Shown in pieces: positions 1 to 5,683 of a stretch of 17,579 nt of DNA. Source of the stretch: Chlamydiota bacterium (GTDB taxonomy: Bacteria > Auribacterota > UBA3054 > B51-G9); the NCBI GenBank assembly GCA_003648225.1, contig QMOL01000023.1, positions 1 to 17,579 of the forward strand. The letters run 5' to 3'. Every line of letters starts with the position of its first letter. Positions within the stretch are counted from its first letter, which is position 1. A model generated the notes under the pieces. That model was not told the origin of the DNA, searched no databases, and saw nothing but the letters and a program-made list of their open reading frames with translations. The position numbers and the translations under genes were made by a program.

Positions 1-10
1 ATTAGTATAT

Positions 11-292
11 TTAATTTTCTTTTTCATATATTTTTTTCCCTTTTCGCCAATATCCTGCTCCAATTATTCTTATTTTATTATTCCGATATGTAAATCTGAC
101 AGTTAATATATCTTCTGCCACCTTGCCTAAACAATAAAATCTTTTTTCTGATTTGCTATGAGATAAATCTTCCAGAATTACACGATGTTCGTCCAAAAAT
201 ACAAGTTGTGCCAAAGCAAATGGAACGCCATGTTTATTCTGGTTGTTTTTATCTTTATTTTCATCCCATTCAAAATCTGATTTTCTTTTCAT
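11..292 (-). CDS. brnT: BrnT-family toxin (cassette 4)
   Basis: The 93-residue protein begins with the typical BrnT pattern FEWDENKDKN...KHGVPF and continues with a central ILTVRFTYR strand and a C-terminal IRIIGAGYWRK strand, matching the PF04365 (DUF497) fold. Members are RelE-like ribonuclease toxins that stop translation and are neutralised by the DNA-binding protein BrnA, normally encoded just downstream. Here that position (below base 11) lies outside the window, so the antitoxin cannot be confirmed. The gene is in the fourth cassette, whose upstream edge is at base 384. A consensus promoter places the likely transcription start on or next to the ATG, so the mRNA is probably leaderless. 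No Shine-Dalgarno is present. Family assignment is confident; toxicity is inferred from the family. Confidence 0.85.
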   Translation of the reverse strand: MKRKSDFEWDENKDKNNQNKHGVPFALAQLVFLDEHRVILEDLSHSKSEKRFYCLGKVAEDILTVRFTYRNNKIRIIGAGYWRKGKKIYEKEN

Positions 293-297
293 AGCAT

Positions 298-326
298 ATT
301 ATAGCATATCGGAGAACTTATGTCAA
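298..326 (-). promoter_or_regulatory. Consensus promoter of the BrnT cassette
   Basis: On the - strand, TTGACA (326-321) and TATAAT (303-298) are separated by exactly 17 bases, and TGC just before the -10 gives an extended -10. The -10 ends 6 bases before the ATG at 292, so transcription should start at about 291-292. A direct repeat (ATAGCATAT at 291-299 and 301-309, + strand) overlaps the -10 and start codon and could be an operator. The cassette does not depend on Pc. Confidence 0.85.
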
Positions 327-378
327 TATTATTATATGGCTTTTTATATGGCTTGTATTCGCACATAACTAATTAATT

Positions 379-450
379 ATATAACGTTTGAGCTCACTGG
401 TTTTTACGAAGCGAAGCGGAGTAAAAATCCAGTGCAGCGATTTGTTAGGT
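379..450 (-). other. attC: attC site of cassette 3 (72 bp)
   Basis: On the + strand, which is the recombining bottom strand for these cassettes, the site starts ATATAAC (379-385) and ends GTTAGGT (444-450), a perfect RYYYAAC/GTTRRRY-type end. Inside it, CACTGG TTTTTAC (395-407) pairs with GTAAAAA T CCAGTG (421-434), leaving one unpaired base, the usual extrahelical base of attC. The loop contains GAAGCGAAGCGGA. The sequence differs from the other two attC sites, so this cassette probably has a different origin. Recombination would cut between A384 and C385. Confidence 0.9.
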
Positions 451-455
451 GCATT

Positions 456-668
456 CTATTTCATTGGGATATACCCCCGAACCAACAGTATTCCAAAAAC
501 AATAATCATTATGCCTACAACTTGGTAGAACTTGTGGACGTTCTCACCCCACAAAATCTTCGAACGAGCAACGAGAATACGATAGATTATGAACTCGCTT
601 TTGCGGAGCCCCCATATGAACATGATCAAACCTATTGCTACTGTAACACATCCCCATAATACATTCAT
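456..668 (-). CDS. Small two-helix membrane protein (cassette 3)
   Basis: I recognise no family. From the preferred start at 668 it is 70 residues with two hydrophobic segments (about 3-20 and 48-64) separated by a basic stretch containing RKSEF and ARSK, so it is probably an integral inner-membrane hairpin. The open frame continues upstream to 758, but that part runs through the attC site. A clear AAGGAG (681-676 on the - strand) is spaced properly for the ATG at 668 and too close to the one at 674. It is the only gene of cassette 3, fills it almost completely and ends 6 bases before attC. No promoter of its own is visible, so expression should come from read-through. The function is unknown. 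It follows the cassette direction and has a ribosome site, unlike the open frame on the other strand. Confidence 0.7.
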   Translation of the reverse strand: MNVLWGCVTVAIGLIMFIWGLRKSEFIIYRILVARSKILWGENVHKFYQVVGIMIIVFGILLVRGYIPMK

Positions 669-675
669 TTCCATT

Positions 676-681
676 CTCCTT
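676..681 (-). promoter_or_regulatory. Shine-Dalgarno deciding the start of the cassette 3 gene
   Basis: AAGGAG on the - strand is 7-8 bases before the ATG at 668. It abuts the earlier ATG at 674 too closely for use. It is one of the few clear Shine-Dalgarno sequences in the window. Confidence 0.6.
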
Positions 682-694
682 AGATTGTTTTGGC

Positions 695-772
695 ACCTAA
701 CGCCGGAGATGACTGGCAGAAACTGCCTAAAAAAGCACCGCGTTTCTGTCCAGTCCATCGACTTTGTTAGCT
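695..772 (-). other. attC: attC site of cassette 2 (78 bp)
   Basis: On the + strand the ends are ACCTAAC (695-701) and GTTAGCT (766-772). The arms GAT GACTGG CAGAAAC (708-723) and GTTTCTG T CCAGTC C ATC (742-759) form a 16-bp stem with two extrahelical bases, the signature of a folded attC. It is nearly identical to the attC at 1406-1483. The antitoxin stop codon (767-769) lies inside the R'' box. Crossover would be between A700 and C701. Confidence 0.93.
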
Positions 773-1066
773 AATTTTTCTTTCAGTAAGTTGACCGGTA
801 AGATATTTGTGAAGAATACTTTTAACAAAAGTTTGATATTTTAGTCCTTCTATTGCTGCATGCTTTTTTATTTTTTCTAATTCAAGTGGATTAATTCGTA
901 TATTCATCTTTGCCTCTTGTTTTACAAATTTAGTGGCAGCGTTTTTAAACATTTTTTGTGTTTTCTTATCTGGAGTAGGAAGTTTGGTAACATCAAGATT
1001 ATTAAGAGCTTTTGCTAAATTTCTCTCTTCTTCGTCTAAATATTTATTTTTATTTGAATTTATCAT
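767..1066 (-). CDS. BrnA/CopG-type antitoxin (cassette 2)
   Basis: The 99-residue protein has a charged N-terminal half (residues 1-50) that likely wraps the toxin. Its C-terminal half resembles the ribbon-helix-helix region of CopG/BrnA antitoxins: a strand KMNIRIN (about 54-60), then a helix LELEKIKKHAAIEG and a second helix YQTFVKSILHKYLTG. It would neutralise the toxin encoded just upstream and, with it, repress the shared promoter. The start codon overlaps the toxin stop by 4 bases (1063-1066), so the two genes are translationally coupled in the toxin-first order of brnTA. The stop codon is embedded in the attC R'' box, the tightest possible packing in a cassette. Family assignment is by motif recognition; BrnA versus another CopG-like antitoxin is not settled. 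Confidence 0.82.
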   Translation of the reverse strand: MINSNKNKYLDEEERNLAKALNNLDVTKLPTPDKKTQKMFKNAATKFVKQEAKMNIRINPLELEKIKKHAAIEGLKYQTFVKSILHKYLTGQLTERKIS

Positions 1067-1335
1067 TTATTTTCCTCTAGTAAATACATGAATTTTCTAT
1101 TTGGAATGACAGTTTTAAGAAACAGTTTTCCGTTATCAATAATATGTGGCACACAATATGTATAATTATTTATTTCTACAACCAAAACTTTTTGATTTGG
1201 ATATTTCTCTTTGTTGGGATGGTCAAAGTATTTAAGTATCCCTTTTTCTGAAATTGCATCAATAGCATCTTGGAAAGTTATTCCTCTTTCTTCAAAAATT
1301 TTTCTCTTTTTATTATTGCTAAAATCAAAAGTCAT
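1063..1335 (-). CDS. BrnT-like toxin (cassette 2)
   Basis: This 90-residue protein has the BrnT-like layout: an N-terminal helix KKRKIFEERGITF followed by QDAIDAI, then strands VLVVEINNYTYCVP and FLKTVIPNR. It is more distant from classical BrnT than the protein at 11-292 and may sit in a sister group often annotated as DUF4258-like or plain toxin. The expected activity, inferred from the family and the antitoxin partner, is mRNA cleavage that arrests growth. A near-consensus promoter ends 6 bases before the ATG, so translation probably starts from a leaderless mRNA. Such pairs are thought to stabilise cassette arrays by killing cells that lose them. Confidence 0.78.
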   Translation of the reverse strand: MTFDFSNNKKRKIFEERGITFQDAIDAISEKGILKYFDHPNKEKYPNQKVLVVEINNYTYCVPHIIDNGKLFLKTVIPNRKFMYLLEENK

Positions 1336-1340
1336 ATCTT

Positions 1341-1369
1341 ATTATATAATATTGTGCGCACAAAGTCAA
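1341..1369 (-). promoter_or_regulatory. Promoter of the toxin-antitoxin cassette
   Basis: On the - strand, TTGACT (1369-1364) and TATAAT (1346-1341) are 17 bases apart. The -10 ends 6 bases from the ATG at 1335, so the transcript should begin at about the start codon and be leaderless. This gives the cassette its own expression independent of Pc. Confidence 0.87.
1352..1363. promoter_or_regulatory. Perfect palindrome in the toxin-antitoxin promoter spacer (likely operator)
   Basis: TTGTGCGCACAA is a perfect 12-bp palindrome occupying most of the spacer directly after the -35 box. Ribbon-helix-helix antitoxins bind palindromes of this size and repress their own operon from such positions. The palindrome is observed; the operator role is inferred. 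Confidence 0.65.
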
Positions 1370-1405
1370 CGCAAAATAAATTTTTGTGAAAGGCGAGATT
1401 GAATT

Positions 1406-1483
1406 AGCTAACGCTGGAGATGACTGGCAGGAACCGCCTAAAAAAGCACCGCGTTCCTGTCCAGTCCATCGACTTTGTTATAT
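1406..1483 (-). other. attC: attC site of cassette 1 (78 bp)
   Basis: On the + strand the ends are AGCTAAC (1406-1412) and GTTATAT (1477-1483). The stem GAT GACTGG CAGGAAC pairs with GTTCCTG T CCAGTC C ATC, with two extrahelical bases. Compared with the attC at 695-772 it differs at only seven positions, two of which are a paired A-to-G and T-to-C change that keeps the stem. Crossover would be between A1411 and C1412. Confidence 0.93.
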
Positions 1484-1575
1484 CTTTAAATTCATTTTTT
1501 GTTTTATATTTCTTTTGAATCTAATTTTGTTAAATCTGTAGAATCATATATACACTATTATATAATAAAAATTTA

Positions 1576-2238
1576 TCAAGCCATTGTTATCTTACCATTT
1601 TCTATTCTCAGCACCTTGCCAAAGAATTGCATATTATTACCATCGACAATTATTCCATCGCCATCATCACAAGCATAAATAACTGATCTACTTGTTTTAG
1701 AATACTCAATGATTTCTTTCAGGTATTTTTTTCTATTGTGGTCAAGATGAGGAAAAAAATTGAAAGTTACTAACCCAAGAGCTGAATAATCTTGTAATCC
1801 AATCGTATTTTCATCGTGTAGCATTGCTATATCAATTGTTTTCGACATGATTATGCTACCAGCCGAAACACCAATCAAAACGCCGCCTTTTTCAACATAA
1901 TCTCGTAAATCCGAAAGCAATTTTCGCTTTTTTAGAGAATTTAGGAAATAGTAAGTGTTTCCACCTGACAAAAAAATTCCGTCACAAGATAAAAGCTCGT
2001 TTATTTTTCTCTCATCGTACTCTCGGTCAATATCAAAGTAGAGCAAATCAGTTATGCCAAATTGTTTATACCATTCAACTTTTTCGTCAAAATATTTTCT
2101 ACTAAAATCAGACTGCGATGGAATATATGCAATTTTTGGATTTTTAGAAGCGAACAAGCTCATCGAAGCTTCATCGACTTGAGTTTTTCCGCTGACTTGA
2201 TCGCTAAGTAACACTAATCTTTTCATAGTTTTTTGCAT
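1576..2238 (-). CDS. Peptidase S51 (dipeptidase E-like) protein, cassette 1
   Basis: The 220-residue protein belongs to the PepE/cyanophycinase branch of the class-I glutamine-amidotransferase-like fold. The nucleophile elbow GVSAGS gives Ser125, preceded by the family motif FLSGGNTYYFL (89-99) that helps form the oxyanion hole. FFPHLDH (161-167) supplies the His, and DDGDGIIV (191-198) is the usual strand near the C-terminus. Relatives cleave Asp-X dipeptides or cyanophycin; the exact substrate here is unknown. There is no signal peptide, so it is cytoplasmic. An alternative ATG at 2226 gives a start closer to most relatives (MKRLVLLSD), and neither start has a Shine-Dalgarno. It is the first cassette and is read directly from Pc. 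About 90 bases of AT-rich non-coding DNA separate its stop from its attC. Confidence 0.87.
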   Translation of the reverse strand: MQKTMKRLVLLSDQVSGKTQVDEASMSLFASKNPKIAYIPSQSDFSRKYFDEKVEWYKQFGITDLLYFDIDREYDERKINELLSCDGIFLSGGNTYYFLNSLKKRKLLSDLRDYVEKGGVLIGVSAGSIIMSKTIDIAMLHDENTIGLQDYSALGLVTFNFFPHLDHNRKKYLKEIIEYSKTSRSVIYACDDGDGIIVDGNNMQFFGKVLRIENGKITMA

Positions 2239-2260
2239 TAAAAGGGGTGGAATTTATTTC

Positions 2261-2294
2261 ATATAACTATATAATTATATGACTTTGTTAATAA
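2261..2294 (-). other. attI: attI-like primary insertion site
   Basis: ATATAAC at 2261-2267 (GTTATAT on the - strand) matches perfectly the complement of the R'' box of cassette 1 (GTTATAT, 1477-1483), so the first cassette ends at 2266. The site lies between the intI and Pc promoters and the first cassette, as attI should. To its right, GACTTTGTTA (2281-2290) repeats exactly the 10 bases that end both 78-bp attC sites and may be a further integrase binding site. The crossover position is well supported; the extent of attI is an estimate. Confidence 0.78.
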
Positions 2295-2301
2295 TACGAG
2301 T

Positions 2302-2330
2302 ATAATATCAAAAATGTTTCTGGAAGTCAA
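2302..2330 (-). promoter_or_regulatory. Pc: Cassette promoter Pc
   Basis: On the - strand, TTGACT (2330-2325) is followed after 17 bases by TATTAT (2307-2302), with TGA just upstream of it giving an extended -10. It faces the cassettes and lies about 36 bases upstream of the attI crossover, the classical place for Pc. It should drive the peptidase gene and read through into later cassettes. Confidence 0.82.
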
Positions 2331-2347
2331 GTTAAATTAACAAACAC

Positions 2348-2376
2348 TTGATTAATATAACTAAATGTTGTATAAT
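2348..2376 (+). promoter_or_regulatory. Promoter of the integrase gene
   Basis: TTGATT (2348-2353) and TATAAT (2371-2376) are separated by 17 bases, predicting a start near 2383 and a leader of about 42 bases. It diverges from Pc, with the two -35 boxes only 17 bases apart. No SOS box was recognised. Confidence 0.75.
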
Positions 2377-2424
2377 TGTTATTATAAATAATTATATAAC
2401 TTTTATTTTTGTGGGTATTTATGT

Positions 2425-3589
2425 ATGTATGAAATAATTAAACATTTTAAGAACTTTCTAAAAGATAAAACTTCCATCTCGCCCTCAATCGCAAAATTTT
2501 ATGTGCGATGGGTTAATCTCTGCTGTGATTATTTAAAAATCGAGCCGGGAATCGCCATTAAACATGAAAAAAAATCGGTTTTTGTCACATCTTGCCGAAA
2601 CTTATGAAGAATGGCAAGTTAATCAAGCGAATTACGCGTTAAATCTTTACAACTATTTTTTGTCAATTTATGATAAAGAAATTCCAGCCGAAAAAATTAA
2701 TTCAGCGGCCGAATGGATAATTCTTGCCGATAAAATTCATAACGCGATGAGATTAAAACATTTATCTCGCCGAACAGAAGAAACTTATTTAAAATGGATA
2801 AGAAATTTTTACAGTTTTATTAATCATAAACGACCCGAAGAATTAACACCTGAAGATATGCGTGATTTTTTGAGTTATCTTGCAACTGAGAGAAAAGTAT
2901 CCGCCTCAACCCAAAATCAGGCATTTAATGCATTACTATTTATGTTTCGTAACGGATTAGGAAAAAACGATTTTAAAATTGAAGATACGGTTCGCGCAAA
3001 AGTAAAAAAACGCATTCCGGTTGTGTGTTCCCGCGAAGAAATAGAAAAGATTTTTGCAAAGATGAGAGGAATTCCTCTGCTAATGGCAAAATTAACTTAC
3101 GGAGCCGGACTCCAACTAAGGGAATGTTTGCAGTTACGTATCGGCGATGTAGATATTGAACGGGGAATAATTACAGTTCGCTGTGGGAAAGGAGATAAAG
3201 ACAGGTGTACACTTTTACCTGAATCAGTTAGAAATGAATTATTGCGGCAAATAGAGTATTCACGCGGAATCTTTGAAGATGACCGCAGGCATAAAGTGCC
3301 GGGTGTTATGCTTCCAAACGCACTTGAACGTAAATATCAAAAAGCCGGAACGAGATGGGAATGGCAATGGTTATTTCCGGGGCGGAAATTATCACTTGAC
3401 CCGATAAGTAAAAAAGTTCGCCGACACCATGTTCATCCGGTTATATTCCAGCGAGCATTTGCCAAAGCAGTAAAAGATATTCGTACAATTCAGAAATTGC
3501 TGGGACATTCAAGTTTACAAACAACAATGATTTACACCCATGTAGCCAAACGGAACGTTCTTGGGATAAAAAGTCCATTGGATGATTGA
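2425..3589 (+). pseudogene. intI: Integron integrase, disrupted (frameshift, catalytic loss)
   Basis: This is a tyrosine recombinase of the IntI group, shown by the IntI-specific patch ALERKYQKAGTRWEWQWLFP (254-271 counted from the ATG at 2564), the core-binding region RLKHLSRRTEETYLKWI and the end LGHSSLQTTMIYTHV with Tyr324 and His315. The N-terminal part is in a different frame (2425-2607). Removing one A from the A8 run (2568-2575) joins the frames into about 387 residues with an N-terminal extension, as in some environmental IntIs. The box I sequence reads GAGLQLRECL, with Gln184 where the catalytic Arg belongs. Between AVK (to 304) and DIRTIQ, about 26 residues are missing, including the CHTxRHSFATHLLE region with catalytic His and Arg. 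Identity as intI is certain; loss of function is strongly inferred. Confidence 0.9.
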
Positions 3590-3650
3590 ATTTTTTTATT
3601 AACAGTACAATTTTAAGCAATACGATTAAATCTTAATTGCATTTCTTCCA

Positions 3651-3679
3651 TTGACTTTTTTTCGTGTTTTTGTTATTTT
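3651..3679 (+). promoter_or_regulatory. Probable promoter of the GH20-like gene
   Basis: TTGACT (3651-3656) and TATTTT (3674-3679) are 17 bases apart, with TGT giving an extended -10. The predicted start is near 3686, leaving a leader of about 24 bases without a Shine-Dalgarno. The surrounding T-rich DNA lowers confidence. Confidence 0.5.
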
Positions 3680-3709
3680 TATATATAACCTTTAAATATA
3701 GTGTAAATT

Positions 3710-5437
3710 ATGATAAATGTTCAAATTCTACCGGAACCGAAATCGGCAAAATTTAATCAGCAAACCCTTAATCTAAGAAAAAGATTATCCGGGAAAGTGT
3801 TGCAATCGCTTGATAAAACTATTAAAAACTTTCCGCTTCGCGTGGAAAAATCTTTAGTGTCCGTAGGTCTTAAAGTAAAATTTATTGAAGTGGATAAATT
3901 TTCCGAGCAGGAATATAAAATTGAAATTGGTACAAAAGGAATAATTGTTTTTGGCGGCGGTATTAACGGATTATTTCATGGCTATCAATCACTGCTCCAG
4001 ATTTTATCACAATGCGAAAATAAAATCCCGTGCGGAATTATTCAGGATACTCCTGACATTAAAACACGTTCATACCATCTCGACCTCCGCTCACATAAAT
4101 ATAAAGCCTCTTACATAAAAACTCTTTTCCGCGAACTTGCAAAATTGAAATTTAATACTGTAGTTATTGAGTATCAGGATACTTTTCCGTTTTCAAAAGA
4201 AAAATTCGTGACCGGCGATATTCATTTCTCAAAAGAACAGATCACGGAATTGAACAAAGCGGCCAATGATGTTGGTATAGAATTAATTCCGTATCAAAAT
4301 ATTCTCGGACAGTTAGATTATATTCTTGATCTTGAACCATATAGCAATTTGTCTGTAAAATCTGATGCCATTTCTTTCAAAAACAGAAAACTTGATATAT
4401 CAAATAATAAAGCTGTTAAATTCATTGCCGGTTTGCTTGATGACTTATCTTCAAATCATATAAGTAAAAAGATTTTCCTCGGCACCGCAAATATCACTTC
4501 CAATGTAGAGGATAACGATTCATTATACGAAAAAAAAGCATCTTATCTTGCCGCTATTGCCAAATTACTTGCCAACAAAGGAAAAACACCGATTGTCTGG
4601 GCAAATTTATTTAATAAATGCCCTGATGTTCTGTCAGAACTTCCGGAAAAAACCGTGATTGTAGCCAGTCATACAAGTACACAAACCGAACTCTCAAAAC
4701 AAATTAAACTTTTTAGTGATACAGGTCTTACACCTGCGGCTTCAGCCACTATTTTGCAATTCCCTGACAATGAATTTGCGCGTGACACATCAAGAGCTAT
4801 TCAGAATATTATTGAAGCTTCTAAAATTGTTAAAAAATCAGCGGCAAACGGTCTTTTTGTTTGTTCCTCAACCACCATTGATGCAGCTGCAGTTAAACCA
4901 ATTAACGGATATCCTGTTGACTTTATGTCCGGCTCACGAAGAATGCACATAGGCACTACTTGGTTTGCTATTTCCGCAGCTGCAGAATTTGCCTGGAACA
5001 TATCGAATTCTGACGAAAAAAATTTTTCGGGCAAATGGCCTTTATTCTTTTTCGGTTCTAATGAAAAAAAATTGGCTCAAATTCAACATTACCAAATTAA
5101 AGATTATTTTTCCGGCGCAACCAACGCGGAAATCACACGTGATAGAAAAAGGATAATTAAACTTATAGGTGAACTAAAACCTCCTCGCAGAAGAGAAATC
5201 CTTGCTTTTATTGAATTTTACGCACGACTTGCTATTCACGCTGTTCATGTAAGACAAATCTTCAGTCATTCGCCTAAAAAGCAGGAAATAGCTTTGCTGA
5301 GAGGTGAAATCGCGCGACTAAAAGATAAACATTCAGGACTTATGAAAGAATCTTTATATAGCCGTGAAATTTCTGAAGAACAAAATCACCTCTTCGGACA
5401 TACAGAACTCCTGCTGAAAAGACTAACAAGAAAATAA
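3710..5437 (+). CDS. GH20-like (beta-hexosaminidase-related) protein lacking the usual catalytic pair
   Basis: The 575-residue protein has the two-domain N-terminus of family 20 glycosidases. The zincin-like GH20b domain is at about 1-110, with YKIEIGTKGIIVFGGGINGL, GLFHGYQSLLQIL and IPCGIIQDTPDIK. A (beta/alpha)8 barrel then begins with RSYHLDLRSHKY, the counterpart of the RGLMLDVSRH strand. At the strand that normally carries the catalytic HxGGDE, this protein reads KKIFLGTANI (about 253-262), with no Asp-Glu. Later barrel strands include TPIVWANLF and MHIGTTWFAIS. The C-terminal 100 residues are helical and charged. There is no signal peptide, so it should act in the cytoplasm. It may be a divergent N-acetylhexosaminidase using other residues, or a non-catalytic relative. 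It stands alone between intI and a degraded gene. Confidence 0.72.
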   Translation: MINVQILPEPKSAKFNQQTLNLRKRLSGKVLQSLDKTIKNFPLRVEKSLVSVGLKVKFIEVDKFSEQEYKIEIGTKGIIVFGGGINGLFHGYQSLLQILSQCENKIPCGIIQDTPDIKTRSYHLDLRSHKYKASYIKTLFRELAKLKFNTVVIEYQDTFPFSKEKFVTGDIHFSKEQITELNKAANDVGIELIPYQNILGQLDYILDLEPYSNLSVKSDAISFKNRKLDISNNKAVKFIAGLLDDLSSNHISKKIFLGTANITSNVEDNDSLYEKKASYLAAIAKLLANKGKTPIVWANLFNKCPDVLSELPEKTVIVASHTSTQTELSKQIKLFSDTGLTPAASATILQFPDNEFARDTSRAIQNIIEASKIVKKSAANGLFVCSSTTIDAAAVKPINGYPVDFMSGSRRMHIGTTWFAISAAAEFAWNISNSDEKNFSGKWPLFFFGSNEKKLAQIQHYQIKDYFSGATNAEITRDRKRIIKLIGELKPPRRREILAFIEFYARLAIHAVHVRQIFSHSPKKQEIALLRGEIARLKDKHSGLMKESLYSREISEEQNHLFGHTELLLKRLTRK

Positions 5438-5603
5438 TGGGAAGTTAATCCGTATCTTGGGCAAATAATAAATCCGCCCTCACAGTAATTTTTAAGGCTC
5501 TTACATAGCTTTTTAATTATTAAAGCACTAACTAAAAGAAAAGAATAGAAAAGTTTATAACTGCTTTAATTGCTGCTAAAATAGAATTTCCAAACAATAT
5601 TAA

Positions 5604-5654
5604 CCTATGACTTTAGTCGTGGAGAAAAATAATTAGTGAAACTAAAGTCATGGG
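5604..5654. repeat. Inverted repeat, REP/IS200-like palindrome
   Basis: CCTATGACTTTAGT (5604-5617) and ACTAAAGTCATGGG (5641-5654) are inverted copies with 13 of 14 matching, separated by 23 bases. The left arm continues into TCGTGG and can also fold locally (CTATGACT TT AGTCGTGG, with wobble pairs). Such GACTTTAGTC palindromes resemble targets of IS200/IS605-type or RAYT transposases. No transposase is nearby. The 5438-5683 stretch otherwise holds nothing recognisable. Confidence 0.6.
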
Positions 5655-5683
5655 CTTATATTAAAAGTCTAGTACTTTATTAA

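Larger units (their letters stand above)
1..3589. mobile_element. Integron platform with cassette array (left end outside window)
   Basis: An integrase gene points right, and cassettes on the opposite strand run left from an attI-like site. Three attC sites separate four single-purpose cassettes. The crossover rule (cut between AA and C on the + strand) gives complete cassettes at 1412-2266, 701-1411 and 385-700, plus a partial one from 384 leftward. For each complete cassette the R'' box is the perfect complement of the six bases at its other end (GTTATAT/ATATAA, GTTAGCT/AGCTAA, GTTAGGT/ACCTAA), as expected if each once closed into a circle. Cargo is toxin-antitoxin, membrane and peptidase genes, typical of sedentary chromosomal integrons. 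The integrase looks inactive, so the array is probably immobile now unless another IntI acts on it. Confidence 0.93.

Noticed and set aside
669..758. N-terminal extension of the cassette 3 membrane protein
   Set aside because: It is a translation of the attC site. The Shine-Dalgarno supports the start at 668.
432..774. Open frames on the + strand opposite the cassette 3 gene
   Set aside because: They run against cassette direction, cross the attC sites and have no ribosome site or protein-like composition.
379..1483. CRISPR-like array from the repeated attC sequences
   Set aside because: Only three spaced copies occur, with genes between them and attC end boxes and stems. No cas genes are present.
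2394..2400. A second ATATAAC that could be the attI crossover
   Set aside because: It lies upstream of Pc and inside the intI leader, so cassettes inserted there would separate Pc from the array. The copy at 2261-2267 is downstream of Pc and next to the first cassette.
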